NCBI GenBank assembly: GCA_017979445.1 | Contig: CM030706.1 | Location: forward strand, 13,006,967 to 13,070,966 | Direction: 5' to 3' | Length of the DNA stretch: 64,000 bases | DNA from: Akebia trifoliata | Taxonomy: Eukaryota; Streptophyta; Magnoliopsida; Ranunculales; Lardizabalaceae | The notes under the pieces: model-generated | Told to the model about the DNA's origin: nothing | The model's database searches: none | What the model saw: only the letters and a program-made list of their open reading frames with translations | Position numbers and translations under genes: made by a program | Shown: positions 45,419-57,371 of the stretch, one piece after another | Numbering within the stretch: the stretch's first letter is position 1 | Layout of the letters: every line of letters starts with the position of its first letter

Positions 45419-47375
45419 TAGATACGTGGTTTTCGTCATTACGACGGCCACATCTACTAAGAATTGGAGTCGCCACCATTTATGTTGTAAGTGGGTGTGA
45501 ATGGTCACCCGATGTACATTTTTCAAAAAATGATATTTTTGGCTTATAGTGACTCGTGATGGATAAGGAACTAATTGAACCTAGGGATCGGGATAAGCGA
45601 CTCGGTTAGAGAAAAGGGAAGGTGTTAGGCACCCTTATCTCCTCGCCAAGTGGCGATAACCTCAAAGAACTCGATTATTTTGATTTTTAAAAAAATAAAA
45701 AATTAAGTGCCACGTGTGTGCATTTGTACCCTAAGTAGGGATTTACTTTCGGCTCGATCATAGGATCATCTCATTGAAAGAGATGCTCCTTATGAATCAT
45801 TTTCCTTGAGGTCCATTCATCCCAAGTCCATTTAAAACAAAGTGAAGAGGAGAGGAGATGATAGAAGAGGGAGGAGGAGAGGGTAGAGAGAGATGGGGGT
45901 TATTTTTGTTGCACCCACCTTGTATCTTCAATCTTCTTTTCTTCTTCTTATTCTTCTTTTAACTTCTATGTCTTCTTGAATCCTTAGAGGAATGTGAGAG
46001 AGTGTGTATATCTTTTTAGAAGATTATTGTGAGAGTAGGAGAGTAGATGAGAGATAAGTAGAGATTATATTTTTTTATTATGTTTATTAAGACTTAATAA
46101 CCATTTTTGGAAGGAGGGGAGGGGTATTTATAGATGCTTAGAGGATGTTTAGGGGTATAATGGGGTGAAGGTTGGGATAATAAAGAATGGCATGGATTTT
46201 AGAAGTGAAGGATATGAAATTTGGAGTATAAGTGAGGGTAGTTGTGTAATGAGGGAGATGAGTTGTATTTTAACCCAAATGGTTTGGATCTTACCCAAAT
46301 CCATTTAGGTAGAGTGTTTGGTGGGATGAGATGAGTGATGGTTGATAGGAGAATGGGGGTGCAAGAGGATTGTTTAGAGAAGGAGTGTTAGGTTGGTTGA
46401 AGTGGTGATGTGTGCAGATTTGGGAGAAGAGGTTGGTAGATTGATTTTTGGAAGGATTAAGAGGATGAAGACATGTGGCAATCATGATGAGAGGGTGAGG
46501 TGATGAGATTTGTTGATTGGTTGATGGTGATTGTTTGATTATAGAGAAGGGTATGGGTTAGTTAGTTGATGATGATGGGGGTATGGGTTGAGATGATTTT
46601 GTTGGAGTATTTTAAGGAAAGTGATGGATAGAGATATGGGTTGTGATGTGGGTGGTTGATGATATTAGAGAATGATGATAGGTTAGGGGGTGTAGGGTAT
46701 GGGTTGTGATGTGAGTGGTTGTTGATGTTAGAGAATGGGGATAGGTTAGGTTTGGTTAGGGTATGGGTTGAGGTGATTTTGGAGGGAAGTGATGTGGGTT
46801 AGATGAATTGTTTAGAGAATGGTGATAGGGGTAGGTGATTTGATGAGGGAGGTGAAAGGGGATGATGACATTTGTCATCTTTTGATGTTGAGAGGGTGAT
46901 TGGTTGATGTTGGTAGTGGTTAATGGGTTAGGGTTGTGGGTTGGATAATGAATTGGGTATGGATAATAGTTAGTGGGCTTTTAGTGTATTGAGCTTGGGT
47001 TTAGGAGGGTTGTGGGTTATTTTGGCTTGGATAGGGTTTGTCTTGGATTTGATTTTTGAGGGTGGGTAGGTTTTAGGGTTTAGGTGATATGGGATTAATT
47101 TTAGGTTAGGGTGTAAGGTGGAAATTGGTTTTTGGATAATTACAGGTTTATGGGCTTTGAATGGGCTTGTGGATTTCGGAAGCGAAGCGGTGAAAGTAGA
47201 TGAGGGGTAGGCATCCCAAGTCTCACGTTTAATAATTTTTTTTTAATTAATTTTTTTGAGATTTTTGCAATTGTTAATTCGATAAAAAATGCCACGTGTT
47301 GGCAAATTGGGCTTTTTAGGCCCGTGAGAGAATTTTATCGAAAATTTGGTATTTTTTGATGCACGGGCGGAGCGG
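45419..47375 (-). mobile_element. LTR-like region of another gypsy family
   Basis: Carries the landmarks TTGGAGTCGCCACC (45465) and GGGAAGGTGTTAGGCACCC (45616), seen in reverse near the 3' end of the LTR at 30204-31981. Their order and orientation fit the end of a minus-strand LTR. The spacing differs from that in the 9831 LTR, so it is a different family. From 45830 to 47140 the DNA is G-rich simple sequence (GGTTGATGATG, TTAGAGAATG repeats). It is not the missing 5' LTR of the 9831 element as far as I can see. Confidence 0.45.
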
Positions 47376-47639
47376 TGAAGGTTGTGTTAATTCCATATTT
47401 TGTCAATTACAAGACATATGTTGAGTGTCGGATCGATTTACCATTGAAGACTAATGAAGACTCCGGTAAAGCTTCTCAACTGCATGTGGCTCGACAAAAA
47501 CCTCTATTGTGTGTACAAGAAGCCCAAAAGGTAATGAGACCACCCAAGACTGTTTCCCAACATTAAGATGAATGATAGGTCGACCCATAATTATTAGGAA
47601 AACTCGTTTTTCGACCTATTCTATCATCGAACTTTTCGG

Positions 47640-48005
47640 GAACCAAATAGCCATAGAGGGGACATTAAAGATTTGACCACCCTAAACCCAATTTCTATCC
47701 TTGGTACTTTATATGTGTCATTATATAGGTAATACCTAGCACACCTTTGAACCGTTTCAACCGTTTCAACACCAACCTTCCCGATAGCTCGATTTGACCC
47801 AAAAAGGTAAAAAGGCTTTTTCGAGAATCGAAAAAGACTACAGAGGGGACATTAACAATTTAGCCATCCTAATCCCATTTTCTGACCTTGTTGCTTTTTA
47901 GGTGGCATTATATAGATAATATCTAGTACACCTTCGAGCCGTTTCTGCACCGGTTTTTTTGAAAGTCCAATTTGACCTAAAAAGGTAAAAAGGGTATTTT
48001 GGTCA
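47640..48005. repeat. Diverged tandem duplication, about 200 bp
   Basis: Two copies each with AGAGGGGACATTAA, CATTATATAG(G/A)TAATA, ACACCTT(T/C)GA(A/G)CCGTTTC and AAAAAGGTAAAAAGG in the same order. Confidence 0.75.
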
Positions 48006-48299
48006 TTTTACTCATTATTCTTAGATCTAACCCTTACTTTCTATTTGGGGATGTTCTACATAGTAAGATCTATCACCTTCCCGAAAGGCATGCAAAACAG
48101 ACTTACCGTTTGGAAGTTATGGCCAAAATATCCCTCCAATGGCATTTCTGTACTTTTCACGGTGGCATTGTTCATTAGGCACGGTGGCACTGGCAGCAAC
48201 TACCATTCGAAAATGACTTTAAAAAGGTATTTTTGCCTCATTTCTCACTTGGATTTGATCCCTAGAGAACTTGTGCTCTCATCTCTCCCATCTAAAGAG

Positions 48300-49200
48300 C
48301 TTTCTCTACACTTTGGAAGGTGCAAATATTAATTGAAGCTTCATTCAACCTATGCCCTTCTTTTGAATCAAACCCTAGAGAAGATTGTCTCTCCACCCTC
48401 CATACTTTGAGAGTCTTCTCTATTCTCATAAGAGTCTAACTTAGGTGAATCCCTATCAATCTTTCTAGACTTATCTCTTGATCCCTCTCCAACCATCAAA
48501 CCTCACCTTGCACACACATTGGTACATTCTTCAAGCAAAGATCAAAAGAAGATGATGGTAGGAGTAATTATAAGGAGCTGACAATCTCGAGAGTTTGATT
48601 GGAAGATCCAACCGTCGAGACGTACTTGTGAGCTCAAGGACTCGAAGAACTTAAGATCTCCATTGGCTAACCTTATAGAGTTGAGTGAGTCTTTGACTTT
48701 GTTTTTAATTTTAAAAACATATGTATGTGGTTACTTGGTTCAGCCCATCAAAGACCAAGCTCTTGTTAGAATCAAGAATTCTTGACAAGAGTAGAGGTTC
48801 GTGAGTTTCCGAGGAATAAAACTCATAATTTCGAGAGGATGCGTTCTCTCGATGTTAAGGTTTTAGAATTTAGCCTAGGTATAAAAATTCTATGTAAAAG
48901 GTTCGAGGTGAACCATAAAGCTCATTGATAGTGAACACCAAGTTTTTATGTAAGAACCTTGGGAATGGATGTAGGCACGTTGCCGAACCACTATAAAATG
49001 CTTGTCTCATGTTTGTGAAAATGCCTCTATCAACTTATACTTACATGAATGCATGTTATGAATGAACACTATACTATGTATGTCATACCATGAATGTTTA
49101 GATTCTAAGTAAACTTCAATTACATTGCAAATTAGAGAATAGTTGTGAGAATGGATGTAGGCATATTGCCGATCCATTAAATGCCTTATGTCTCGTGTAT
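48300..49200 (+). mobile_element. Copia-type LTR piece (plus orientation)
   Basis: Matches 56140-56560 in reverse: shared text includes GATTGGAAGATCCAACC, TTTAGCCTAGGTATAAAAAT, TTCGAGGTGAACCATA and GAGTGAGTCTTTG. A GGGAATGGATGTAGGCACG..CCGAACCA block (about 48961) is typical near the end of Ty1/copia LTRs. No coding region accompanies it. Confidence 0.55.
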
Positions 49201-49539
49201 GTTTTCATAACTCCGCAATTTACACTTGATTGTTTTGAATGTCATGAGATGCCATGAATGTCGAATAGGTAAATCATATTTGAATGTGCCATTGAATGAC
49301 ATGGTTAAATGAATGTTTAAATTTCAAGTGTATTTTCATTAAATGCAAATTAGAGACATGAGTGCAAAATCGAGGTTAGGTGAATGACTTAGAACATATA
49401 GTTAAGTTATCAATCTAAGTTGAAATTTGATAAATTGAAATAAATTTTAATTATCCTATTCACCCCTCTCTAGGACTAGATATGGTACGAAGCACGTATT
49501 TTCAGGTTGGACAAGTGTAGGATGGCTCGAACCCCTTTG

Positions 49540-49810
49540 GTGGGTCCCTTAGACCATTGGGTGGTCTTAGGGGCCTTGGCTCAATCGAAAATGTCATTTT
49601 TCACTGATTTGGGCCTTTGAGGCCCATTGACAAATTTTGTTGGGAAATTGATATTTTTGGATTTTGAGAGTGGAGTGAGGTATATGGAAGTATACCGGAT
49701 CTTTCCATGTGGGCCTGTTAGACCACGAGGTGGTCTTAAGGGCCTCAACTCGATCAAAAATGTCAAAATTTTGTGATTTGGGCCTTTGAGGCCCATTGAC
49801 ACCTTTTGTT
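49540..49810. repeat. 169-bp tandem duplication
   Basis: Two copies with GGTGGTCTTA(G/A)GGGCC then GGGCCTTTGAGGCCCATTGA, period 169 bases. Confidence 0.85.
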
Positions 49811-50589
49811 TGAAAAACTGTTATTTTTTGGTCCCTTTCGAGTATGGGCCCGTTCAAATTTGGGTGTCTCCAGCTCTAAAACCTAAAAAGGCTATTTAGG
49901 CAAAAGTTAGAGCATGCTCGGTAGATTGAAAACCTGAAAAGGTATTCTAGGAAAAAGTTAGAGCAACTAGAAGAAAATCTTCGTTGATTTGAAAATCTAT
50001 AAAGGTGGTTCGAACTGAAACATTAGAAGTCCGAATGACCAAGTTTCAATACCCAACTTAAACTAAACAAAGATTCAGAAGCCACAAATATCTTGTCTAT
50101 GATTGATCTAAAAATTTTCACTTTCCTAAGTGAACTAAGAGGGAGAAGGGTGGATTCTATGATGACTCTAAAAAGAAAATATTTTGTTTTCTTGAGTCTA
50201 ACTTAAAATCTTCAATGTAAAAAAGTCAAAAATTAAAAGTTAAATCTTTATTGCGCTTGTGGTAGTCAAAGATTTCAAACCTTCAAAACAATGGGCACTT
50301 TCCTTTTATAAAGAGTATAGTCCCCCCTTACACTCGGGACATTCGTTTTCAAACTATCCCTAGTGCATTGTTTTTTGTCAAACTAGGGGCATTTTTTTTT
50401 GAAACTTGATCAATTTCAACCCCAAAGGATAAGGTTAATCCCTGAATTAAAAGGTTACCTTCTTGATAGTAATTTTTGAAATCCCCTAAGGTTCAAAGAA
50501 ATTTAAGATGTTGACTTGATCTTCATAAAATCTAACTCTTTGCTTAAAAAAAACATCTTGAAGCAGTGTTAATCTCCCATTTGTTTTTC

Positions 50590-51100
50590 GAGAAAAAAAG
50601 TTCATTACTCTTTCACTCAAGGCATGTAGAGTAGGACTCATAGAAAACAAGTTCATTACTTTTTCACCCAGGGCAGGTAGAGTAGGACTCCTAGAAAAAT
50701 AAGTTTATTACTCTTTCACCCCGAGCAGGTAGAGTAGGACTCCCATAAAATTAGTTCATTACTTTTTCACCCTAAGTAGGTAGAGTAGGACTCCTAGAAA
50801 AATAAGCTCATTACTCTTTCACCCCGAGCAAGTAAAGTATAACTCTTAGAAAAATAAGTTCATTACTCTTTCACCCCGAACAGGTAGAGTAGGACTCTTA
50901 GAAAAAATAATTCATTATTCTTTCACCCCGAGTAGGTAGAGTAGGACTCCTAAAAAAAAGTTCACTACTCTTCCACCCAAGGCAGGTAGAATAAGACTCC
51001 TAGAAAATAAGTTCATTACTCTTTCACCCTGAGTAGGTAGAGTAGGACTCCCACAAAATAAGTTCATTACTTTTTCACCCACGGTAAGTAGAGTAAGACA
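50590..51100 (+). repeat. Tandem array of ten units, about 50 bp
   Basis: Units TTCATTACTCTTTCACCC(C/T), GAGCAGGTAGAGTAGGACTC and CTAGAAAAATAAG. The variant-A type of the array at 38796 predominates; no alternation is seen here. Confidence 0.92.
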
Positions 51101-51557
51101 TTCAACTTTTGCTCAGATTTTTTTCAAACCTCATTCAAAATTTTCTTGAGTTTTACTTTGTTTAAAGTCAAATTTTTTTCTTAGGTTTTACCTAGATTTT
51201 ATGTTTTATTCAGTGATTTGACTCGATTTTTTTCATGAACGCGCTAAATGAAGGCGTAGTTTTTCAAATTTATCATTACACTATTCCATAAACATGCACA
51301 TTCATTACATTTGCATTAGTCAGGGAGAATTTTCCCAAAATTCAAGGACCTGACACCGTCAGTAAGAGCTTATGCAAGAGGACCTGACAACTTTTAGTTT
51401 CGGGAAGTTTTATCCTCAGAGATCTGAATGCCCCGACGAATTGTTAAATCAGGTTACAAAATAAAAAGTTACTAGTTTTGGCATTCGGATATCGCACTAT
51501 ATACTAGAGTATATTTGCTATCTAGTTTGCTTCAACCCTCTTCCAAAGAGGGGCATT

Positions 51558-53027
51558 TGTAGACATCCTACTTTCGCACTCGCCTGATTAATCAACTCGT
51601 CAATCCGATTGCGACGGTTCCCAATGATGGATGAATATTCCAATGTTTTTGTTACAAGATGTGTTTTTAAAGTCCAGATGAGGTATCTCAAGCAATCAAA
51701 ACTTTAGAAACCACGTTATGCTAGGAAAATATGGTCCAAAAATATATAAATCATCATTTTAAGACAAAAGGAAGTTTTACGAAAAAAATCACTAAAAAAT
51801 GACTAAATTATCAAAATACTCCTAATATCAAAATATCCCTAGAGCCTACGCTATGATTAGGAAAATCTTTTCAAACACATAAGACAAAAAATTAAAATCT
51901 AATAAATTGTTTCACCAATTTTCACAAAATTTGATAAAATTATAAAAATACCCCTAATAAGGTCTACGATAATTTCACGTCAAAAATCCATAAATGACAC
52001 AAATCGATATTTCCATTGAATTTCTTATGAAAAACTGATTTCAAAACATCCCAAAAAGTAAAAAAATCAACATCTCTATTCAAAAGTCGTCTTTGAGGGA
52101 AAAATGGTAATTTTTCAAACACTAAAAATCAAAAATATGAAATAAATAATTAAAACATTAATTAACTAAAAGTGAAATCTTAATAAATCAAACTAAAATT
52201 TTTAAACAAATAAAATCAATTAATTAAGCCTATGGGCCAAATTTTAAGTGGTGTCCCATTTACTTAATGTGGCTCACAAGATATTTAATAAATATCCCAA
52301 AGAATTAAAAATATAATTAGGGGGTTCTCCAAAAAGTTAATTCAAAATCTTAATTAAACAACTTAACTTTATCTTGAAGAAACTTAGTCAAACTGAAAAA
52401 CTCTCAAAAAGTTCAATAAGAAGGAGTCTCCACTACCAAAATTCACAAGTCAAGAATAATCTTAGGAAAAAGAGACCAGATTCTCTTCCTAGCCTTCCCA
52501 AAATCCTAAATCTTAAGTCTTAAGTCCTTATCTAACACCTAGACCCCATTTTTTACTCAAAAAACATCCAGAAATATTCAGAAAATGACTAGAAACCCTC
52601 AAAATACCTAAAAAATTAGAAAAATACTCAGATCTAAGAGGAAAATACCTTATCTTGGAGATCGGAAGTAGATCTAGTAATGGAGACAAAAATAGGAAGA
52701 CTCACATGAAGAACGTTCTCTGCCAGTTCTTAGGGTATCGATCGTCGCAATCACCCGGGTATGTTAGGTTTTTTATTTTATTTTATTTTTTAGGTCATTT
52801 TTAGCAATGTAATTTGTGGAAAAAGTAGAGATCGACGTTTATCGGGTAAGATTGGTGCCTAACACCTTCCAATCCCGTAATGTGATTCTTGAAGTCATAA
52901 TTTCTTTTTCGCAGTTCAGTATTATTTATTTATTTAGAATCATGATTCAATTCCTAGACTGTAAAATTAGGTAACGACTCCCAAATACCAAAAAATGGAT
53001 TCATACAAGTGGATCGAAGGCGTTTCA
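51558..53027 (+). repeat. 3' LTR of the truncated Tat-type element
   Basis: Begins TGTAGACATCC and ends GGCGTTTCA. About 1.47 kb; it aligns with the LTRs at 30204 and 40262 over most of its length but lacks part of the CTAATTAAAACACAAC repeat region. No second LTR of this family member is present upstream. Confidence 0.82.
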
Positions 53028-53576
53028 ATCACAGAATTCAATGAATTGACTATTCTCAAACTCTTCGCCATAATCACTTTATATCTGTCCAACAACGGAC
53101 TTTATTTATATTTAAAGTTGCTTAACAACTTTCTTGAATTCATCAAATGTATCTAATTTTTCCTTCAAGTAAGCAAATCCAACATAATATGGAATGATTA
53201 TTAACCACTACTAGAAAGTGTCTCTTAACTCTTAGGATTTGAGATAGCGAGAGTGTTTGTCTTTTTGTGGGTACTTCGAAGTTGTTTACCAACCTAGTTT
53301 TTCCCACATATATTTCTAGTTTTATTTTCTAGTTTGAGCAACTCTTTGGTTAATGTTTTTTGAAGCATGTCGAGACAGATTCTTGTAGTGAACATGGTTA
53401 AGATGTTGATGGCACAACTGGATCTCGTTAACTTGAATCACATTACACAAACATAGAATGGTGGTTTTTTCTATGTCTTCGATAATGTAACAATTATTGG
53501 ATATGCTGAGACCTCTCATAATCAATTTCCTATTAAAATTGGAGATCTTACATATTTTGTTCTTGAAATTCACCAA
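53028..53576 (-). pseudogene. Ty1/copia GAG-pre-integrase and integrase piece
   Basis: On the minus strand LCHQHLNHVHYKNLSRHASK (53490-53400) is the pre-integrase region with its His residues. Further on, with stops and a frameshift, AYLKEKLDTFDEFKKVVKQL and YGEEFENSQFIEFCD match the copia integrase core. The text stops exactly at the LTR end of the neighbouring element. RT and RNase H of this copia element are not in the window. Confidence 0.8.
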
Positions 53577-53882
53577 TTGTTCTTTGTTCTTTGTCGCACA
53601 TTTGAGATATGTTGAGGATGTTATGTTTCAAACCATCTACACAGAGGACATTTTCAACCTTGGGCATCCCCAATCCACTGATCGTGCCACACCCAACAAT
53701 CCTAGCGTATTACCCCCACCAAAGGTGATAGAGCCTCCATTAAGCGCTGCCAAGTAACTGAAATAACTTCGATAATTGGTTATGTGTTTGAAGCATCAGC
53801 TATCTAAGTACCATTGTGTGAAATTTCTCACCTTATGAATGGTGTGAATCACGAGGTACTTGTTATTCCTAGATTTAACTTT

Positions 53883-54487
53883 TCAGTTTAAAATAGATTT
53901 TTGAGATGGATGATTATTTTTAGGAAAAAAAGGAATTTTTCTATTAAACTTAGATTTCTGCTTCCTTGGTGAGTTTTTAATGGGAGACCTACATTTCTTA
54001 GGTGAGCTTGAAGGTGATTTCTTTTTCGAGTTCCTTCCTGCACCTTGATTACTTCTACTTAATTTAAAAGACTCTTGGGCTTTTAGATTTAGGAAAACAA
54101 CCTGTTTAAATAAGTTCCTCAAATTATTGTTCACTATAGGAAGTGAAGAATTCCTCACTTCCTTGGATTTGGAGGGCTCATCTTTTTTTACAAATAGTTC
54201 AACTATCTGTAAAGGAGTGTATCCTATCTCATGCAATTTTTTTTTCTACTACTGAAAATTTACCAATAGGGATTAGGGTAGTCTTGGAGTAAATGGTCTT
54301 GTTTATCTTCAAATTTAATGTGACCAATTACTCTATAGAAGTTGCACGTGCTCACTTTCTTGGAACCTTTATTTGAGTAAGAAAAATCTCTAAAAATGGT
54401 GACCTTCTTGGAGTCCTTCTTAGGATTTGAAGTGTCTCTAGAAGTGATTGCTTTCTTGGAGCTCGAAAAGTCTCTAGAAACAAACAC
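53883..54487 (-). pseudogene. Copia gag-pol linker with decayed zinc knuckle
   Basis: The text CNFYRVIGHIKFEDKQ (near 54340) resembles a CCHC knuckle (Cys-x2-Cys-x4-His-x4-Cys) with lost Cys residues, preceded by Lys/Ser-rich repeats DFSYSNKGSKKV and DTSNPKKDSKKV. The part 54236-53883 is Lys/Ser/Pro-rich (SPSSSPKKCRSPIKNSPRKQ). It lies between gag and pre-integrase as expected. Confidence 0.6.
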
Positions 54488-55539
54488 TATGGAATGAAAG
54501 GAGACATAAAATTATACCTATCATAGCCCGGACTTCCCTTATCCCCAAATGATTTTCCTATATCCAAGATCTTTTCATATTTTTCATTATCCTGGGTATA
54601 GTTACGCTCAAGTCTAGCATAATATGATTCTAACTCAGAGATAACAAATTATAAGATTCTATTTTCATCTTATAGATTTACCAATTTAGTATTTTGATGA
54701 GGTATAGTTGAGCTTGCCATGTTGAGTTGAGTTCACAAATGCTGAGATTTAGAGATTAAGTCACCCCTCTCTCTCTCTCTCTCCAGCAACTCATGTGTGC
54801 TAAAATCTCTTTGAAGGGACATTTTAAGTTTAACTTTCTAATTTTATAACTCAATCCCTAAGTAACGTTTTTCTACAACCACTTACTCTAGGAGATCCAT
54901 TAATCTCTCATTTTCTACCTAGACTATATTTTTTAATTGGTGCAACATGTTTCATAAACAATTAATCGAAGGAAGATTAGAGGTCCAAGACATCTTCTTT
55001 GACTTCCTTATTTTTATCATCAAAAGAGGAAGCTACTTGAGGAAAAGATTGATTTACCAATATCTTTTCCTGTTCAACTTCATCCACATCAGGGATAGAG
55101 ATCATGGTGGATGCCATATGGGTCCTAAAGGTATTACAATCTTCAAAATTTGAAAAAGTTTGTTTCTCACCCTCTAACTCATCTGAGTCATCCCACGTTG
55201 CTTTTGCAACTACTTTTTTCCTTGCACCTAGATTTTAGAAAATTAGTTATTCTAGGTTTCGAGGGATACATTGTGGAAAAATAACCAATGCCTCCATAGT
55301 TATAGCCTTCAATATCATCCTTTGATCGTCTTTTGTCCTCAGGATTACTCATTTACTAAAGCTATGTGATCCTCTCTACTAATAAACTATCTTATAATTT
55401 TTTTTCCATCAAAGCCATGTTCTCAATATCTAGGTTACTCTCAATATTTTCTTCATGGATAGTTTTATGAGTTTAGAAGGAGGAATGAGATGACATGTGA
55501 TTTAACTATTTAGGGGATGACTTCGAAGAAGAAAATCAG
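54488..55539. other. Decayed copia interior
   Basis: No clear domain; a (CT)n run lies at about 54767-54784. Its position between the zinc knuckle and the gag body marks it as part of the same copia element. Confidence 0.4.
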
Positions 55540-56070
55540 AACCACCGTCTACCCTTTTTAGGGAGGACCATCAAGATGGAGCTCAAACTTAATGAGTAAG
55601 CCAATGAGTTCTTCAATACTCATTATTTTCACATATATGAACTTCAATTGAGGTCGCATTAGAAGTGAACCTCTTAGGAAGGGACCTAAGAATTTTAATG
55701 TAAATTCTTCCTTCTGGAACAAGCTCTCCTAGAAAGTACATGGAAATACAAAAGTCTTTAAGATTTGTATACAAACCTTGGACATAATTGTTTTATCCCA
55801 TCCTAATGTTCTCAAAGCAGTTTATTAATATTTGAAGTTGAATTTTTGACAACATAGATTTCTAGGGTAAGCCAAGCTTGTTTTGCCGACCACCATGAAC
55901 ACATTCAATTAAATTCATTATGTGATATGACCGTGTAAATTGTATTTAAAACTTTCATGTTTTTGAAACTTTTGGTCTTCTTTTGATTAGGTGGCTCATA
56001 CCCTTCCTCTACTATGTTCCATACATCACGACATAAGGGAATTGATGTAGATTTTCATCCTAATTTATAA
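55540..56070 (-). pseudogene. Copia gag, decayed
   Basis: On the minus strand near 56040 the text reads VWNIVEEGYEPPNQKKTKSF, then LNTIYTVISHNEFNRM and SAKQAWLTLE, the order of the copia gag domain (UBN2 type). Many stops and frameshifts follow. It matches none of the gypsy gags in the window. Confidence 0.75.
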
Positions 56071-56099
56071 ATATGCATAATTGAACTAGTGAATAAATG

Positions 56100-57371
56100 G
56101 GAGGTCTAAAGCGTGACCATATGTTGGAATTAGACATGGCTTGAGCCTATCACTATCAAAGAGGTTTATAGTTCACCTCGAAACTTTTGCATAGAATTTT
56201 TATACCTAGGCTAAATTCTAAAAATCTTAAGATTGAAAGAAACACATCCTTTCAAAATTATGAATTTATTCCTTAAAAATTCATGAACCTCTTATCTTTT
56301 CAAGAGTCCTAGAACAAAAGCTTGATTTTTTATGGGATTAACTAAGTAACCTCATACATAGATTTAAAAATGAAAAGGCAAAATCCAAGGACTCACTCAA
56401 CACTTAAGGTTTTGCTAATGGTGATCTTGAGTTCTTCAAGATCTTGAGCTCACAAGTGTGTCTCACTAGTTGGATCTTCCAATCAAGCTTTCGAGTTCAT
56501 CGACTTCTTGTGATCACTCCTTCCATCTTCTCTTTTTTCTCTTTGCTCTATGAATGTATCAATGTTTATGCAAGGTGAGGTTTGATGATGGGAGTGGGAT
56601 TAAATGAGAGGTCTAGGAAGGTTGAAGGGAATCACCTAAGTTAGATTCTTATGAGTATAGAGATTTTTTTCAAAGTATGTAGAGAGGAGAGCTCAAGTGC
56701 TCTAGCATTTAATCAATCCAGAGATAAACTCAAGGGTTGAGTTTTAAAGACATTTGAGGGTCAAGTTATACATACCAGTGGCGTCGGTAACTCCAACGAT
56801 CATATTTTTGAATTTTTGCACCATTGGAGAGACTCTACCGGTGGCCCTGGTGTAACATGGGTGCTTACTGCTGAGGGCCTTGAAAAAATACCAAGGGCGC
56901 TTAGTTTAATTACCAAAATGCCCTTCTAGGCCATTTTGAGCTCCTAGGAGGTCCCATGAACAAGTAGTTTGGAGATTTTGTAAATCTTACCAATATAGGA
57001 TCATCAAATACTCACAAAAGGATGAGACATGGCCTAAGGGTGGTAGAATTACCAAAATGTCCTTATTGCCATTTTGACTCCTGAGAAGCCATTTTTGACT
57101 CCCGAAAGATCTGATGAATCAATGAATCATGGAATAAGATTTCTTTACCAATATAAGTTGACTTAACAATCATCTAAGTATTGGGAAATGGTCTAAGTGG
57201 TCTTATTACCTTTTAGGCTTTGTGCACACACATTTGGTGTATTTTGTTGAGGTGCTTGAAATTGAACGACTTTACTAGAGTCTTCACATGTTTTCAAATG
57301 CAAACCGGTCTGACATAAAACTCTAGTCCTGGGATTGAAAATATGTAACTAACATTTTTATGTTCTTATTA
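56100..57371 (-). mobile_element. Copia-type LTR (minus orientation), approximate limits
   Basis: Directly upstream of the copia gag on the minus strand and homologous to 48300-48960 on the plus strand. The right limit is where gypsy RT text begins at 57372. The exact LTR start and primer site were not found. Confidence 0.5.

Larger units (their letters stand above)
49876..53027 (+). mobile_element. 3' end of another Tat-type element (5'-truncated)
   Basis: Starts abruptly inside the 3' untranslated region (CTCTAAAACCTAAAAAGGCT at 49874, as in 38080). It continues through ten tandem units (50590-51100), the polypurine tract AAAGAGGGG at 51545-51553 and an LTR at 51558-53027. Organisation and text follow the nested element at 30204 but with clearly more substitutions, so it is an older or more distant relative. 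At its right end it stops inside a copia integrase. Confidence 0.85.

Noticed and set aside
45465..45478. Minus-strand primer binding site (TGGCGACTCC)
   Set aside because: The following bases (AATTCTTAG) do not continue the tRNA match seen at 31983, and a similar GGTGGCGACTCCC word occurs inside the other LTRs.
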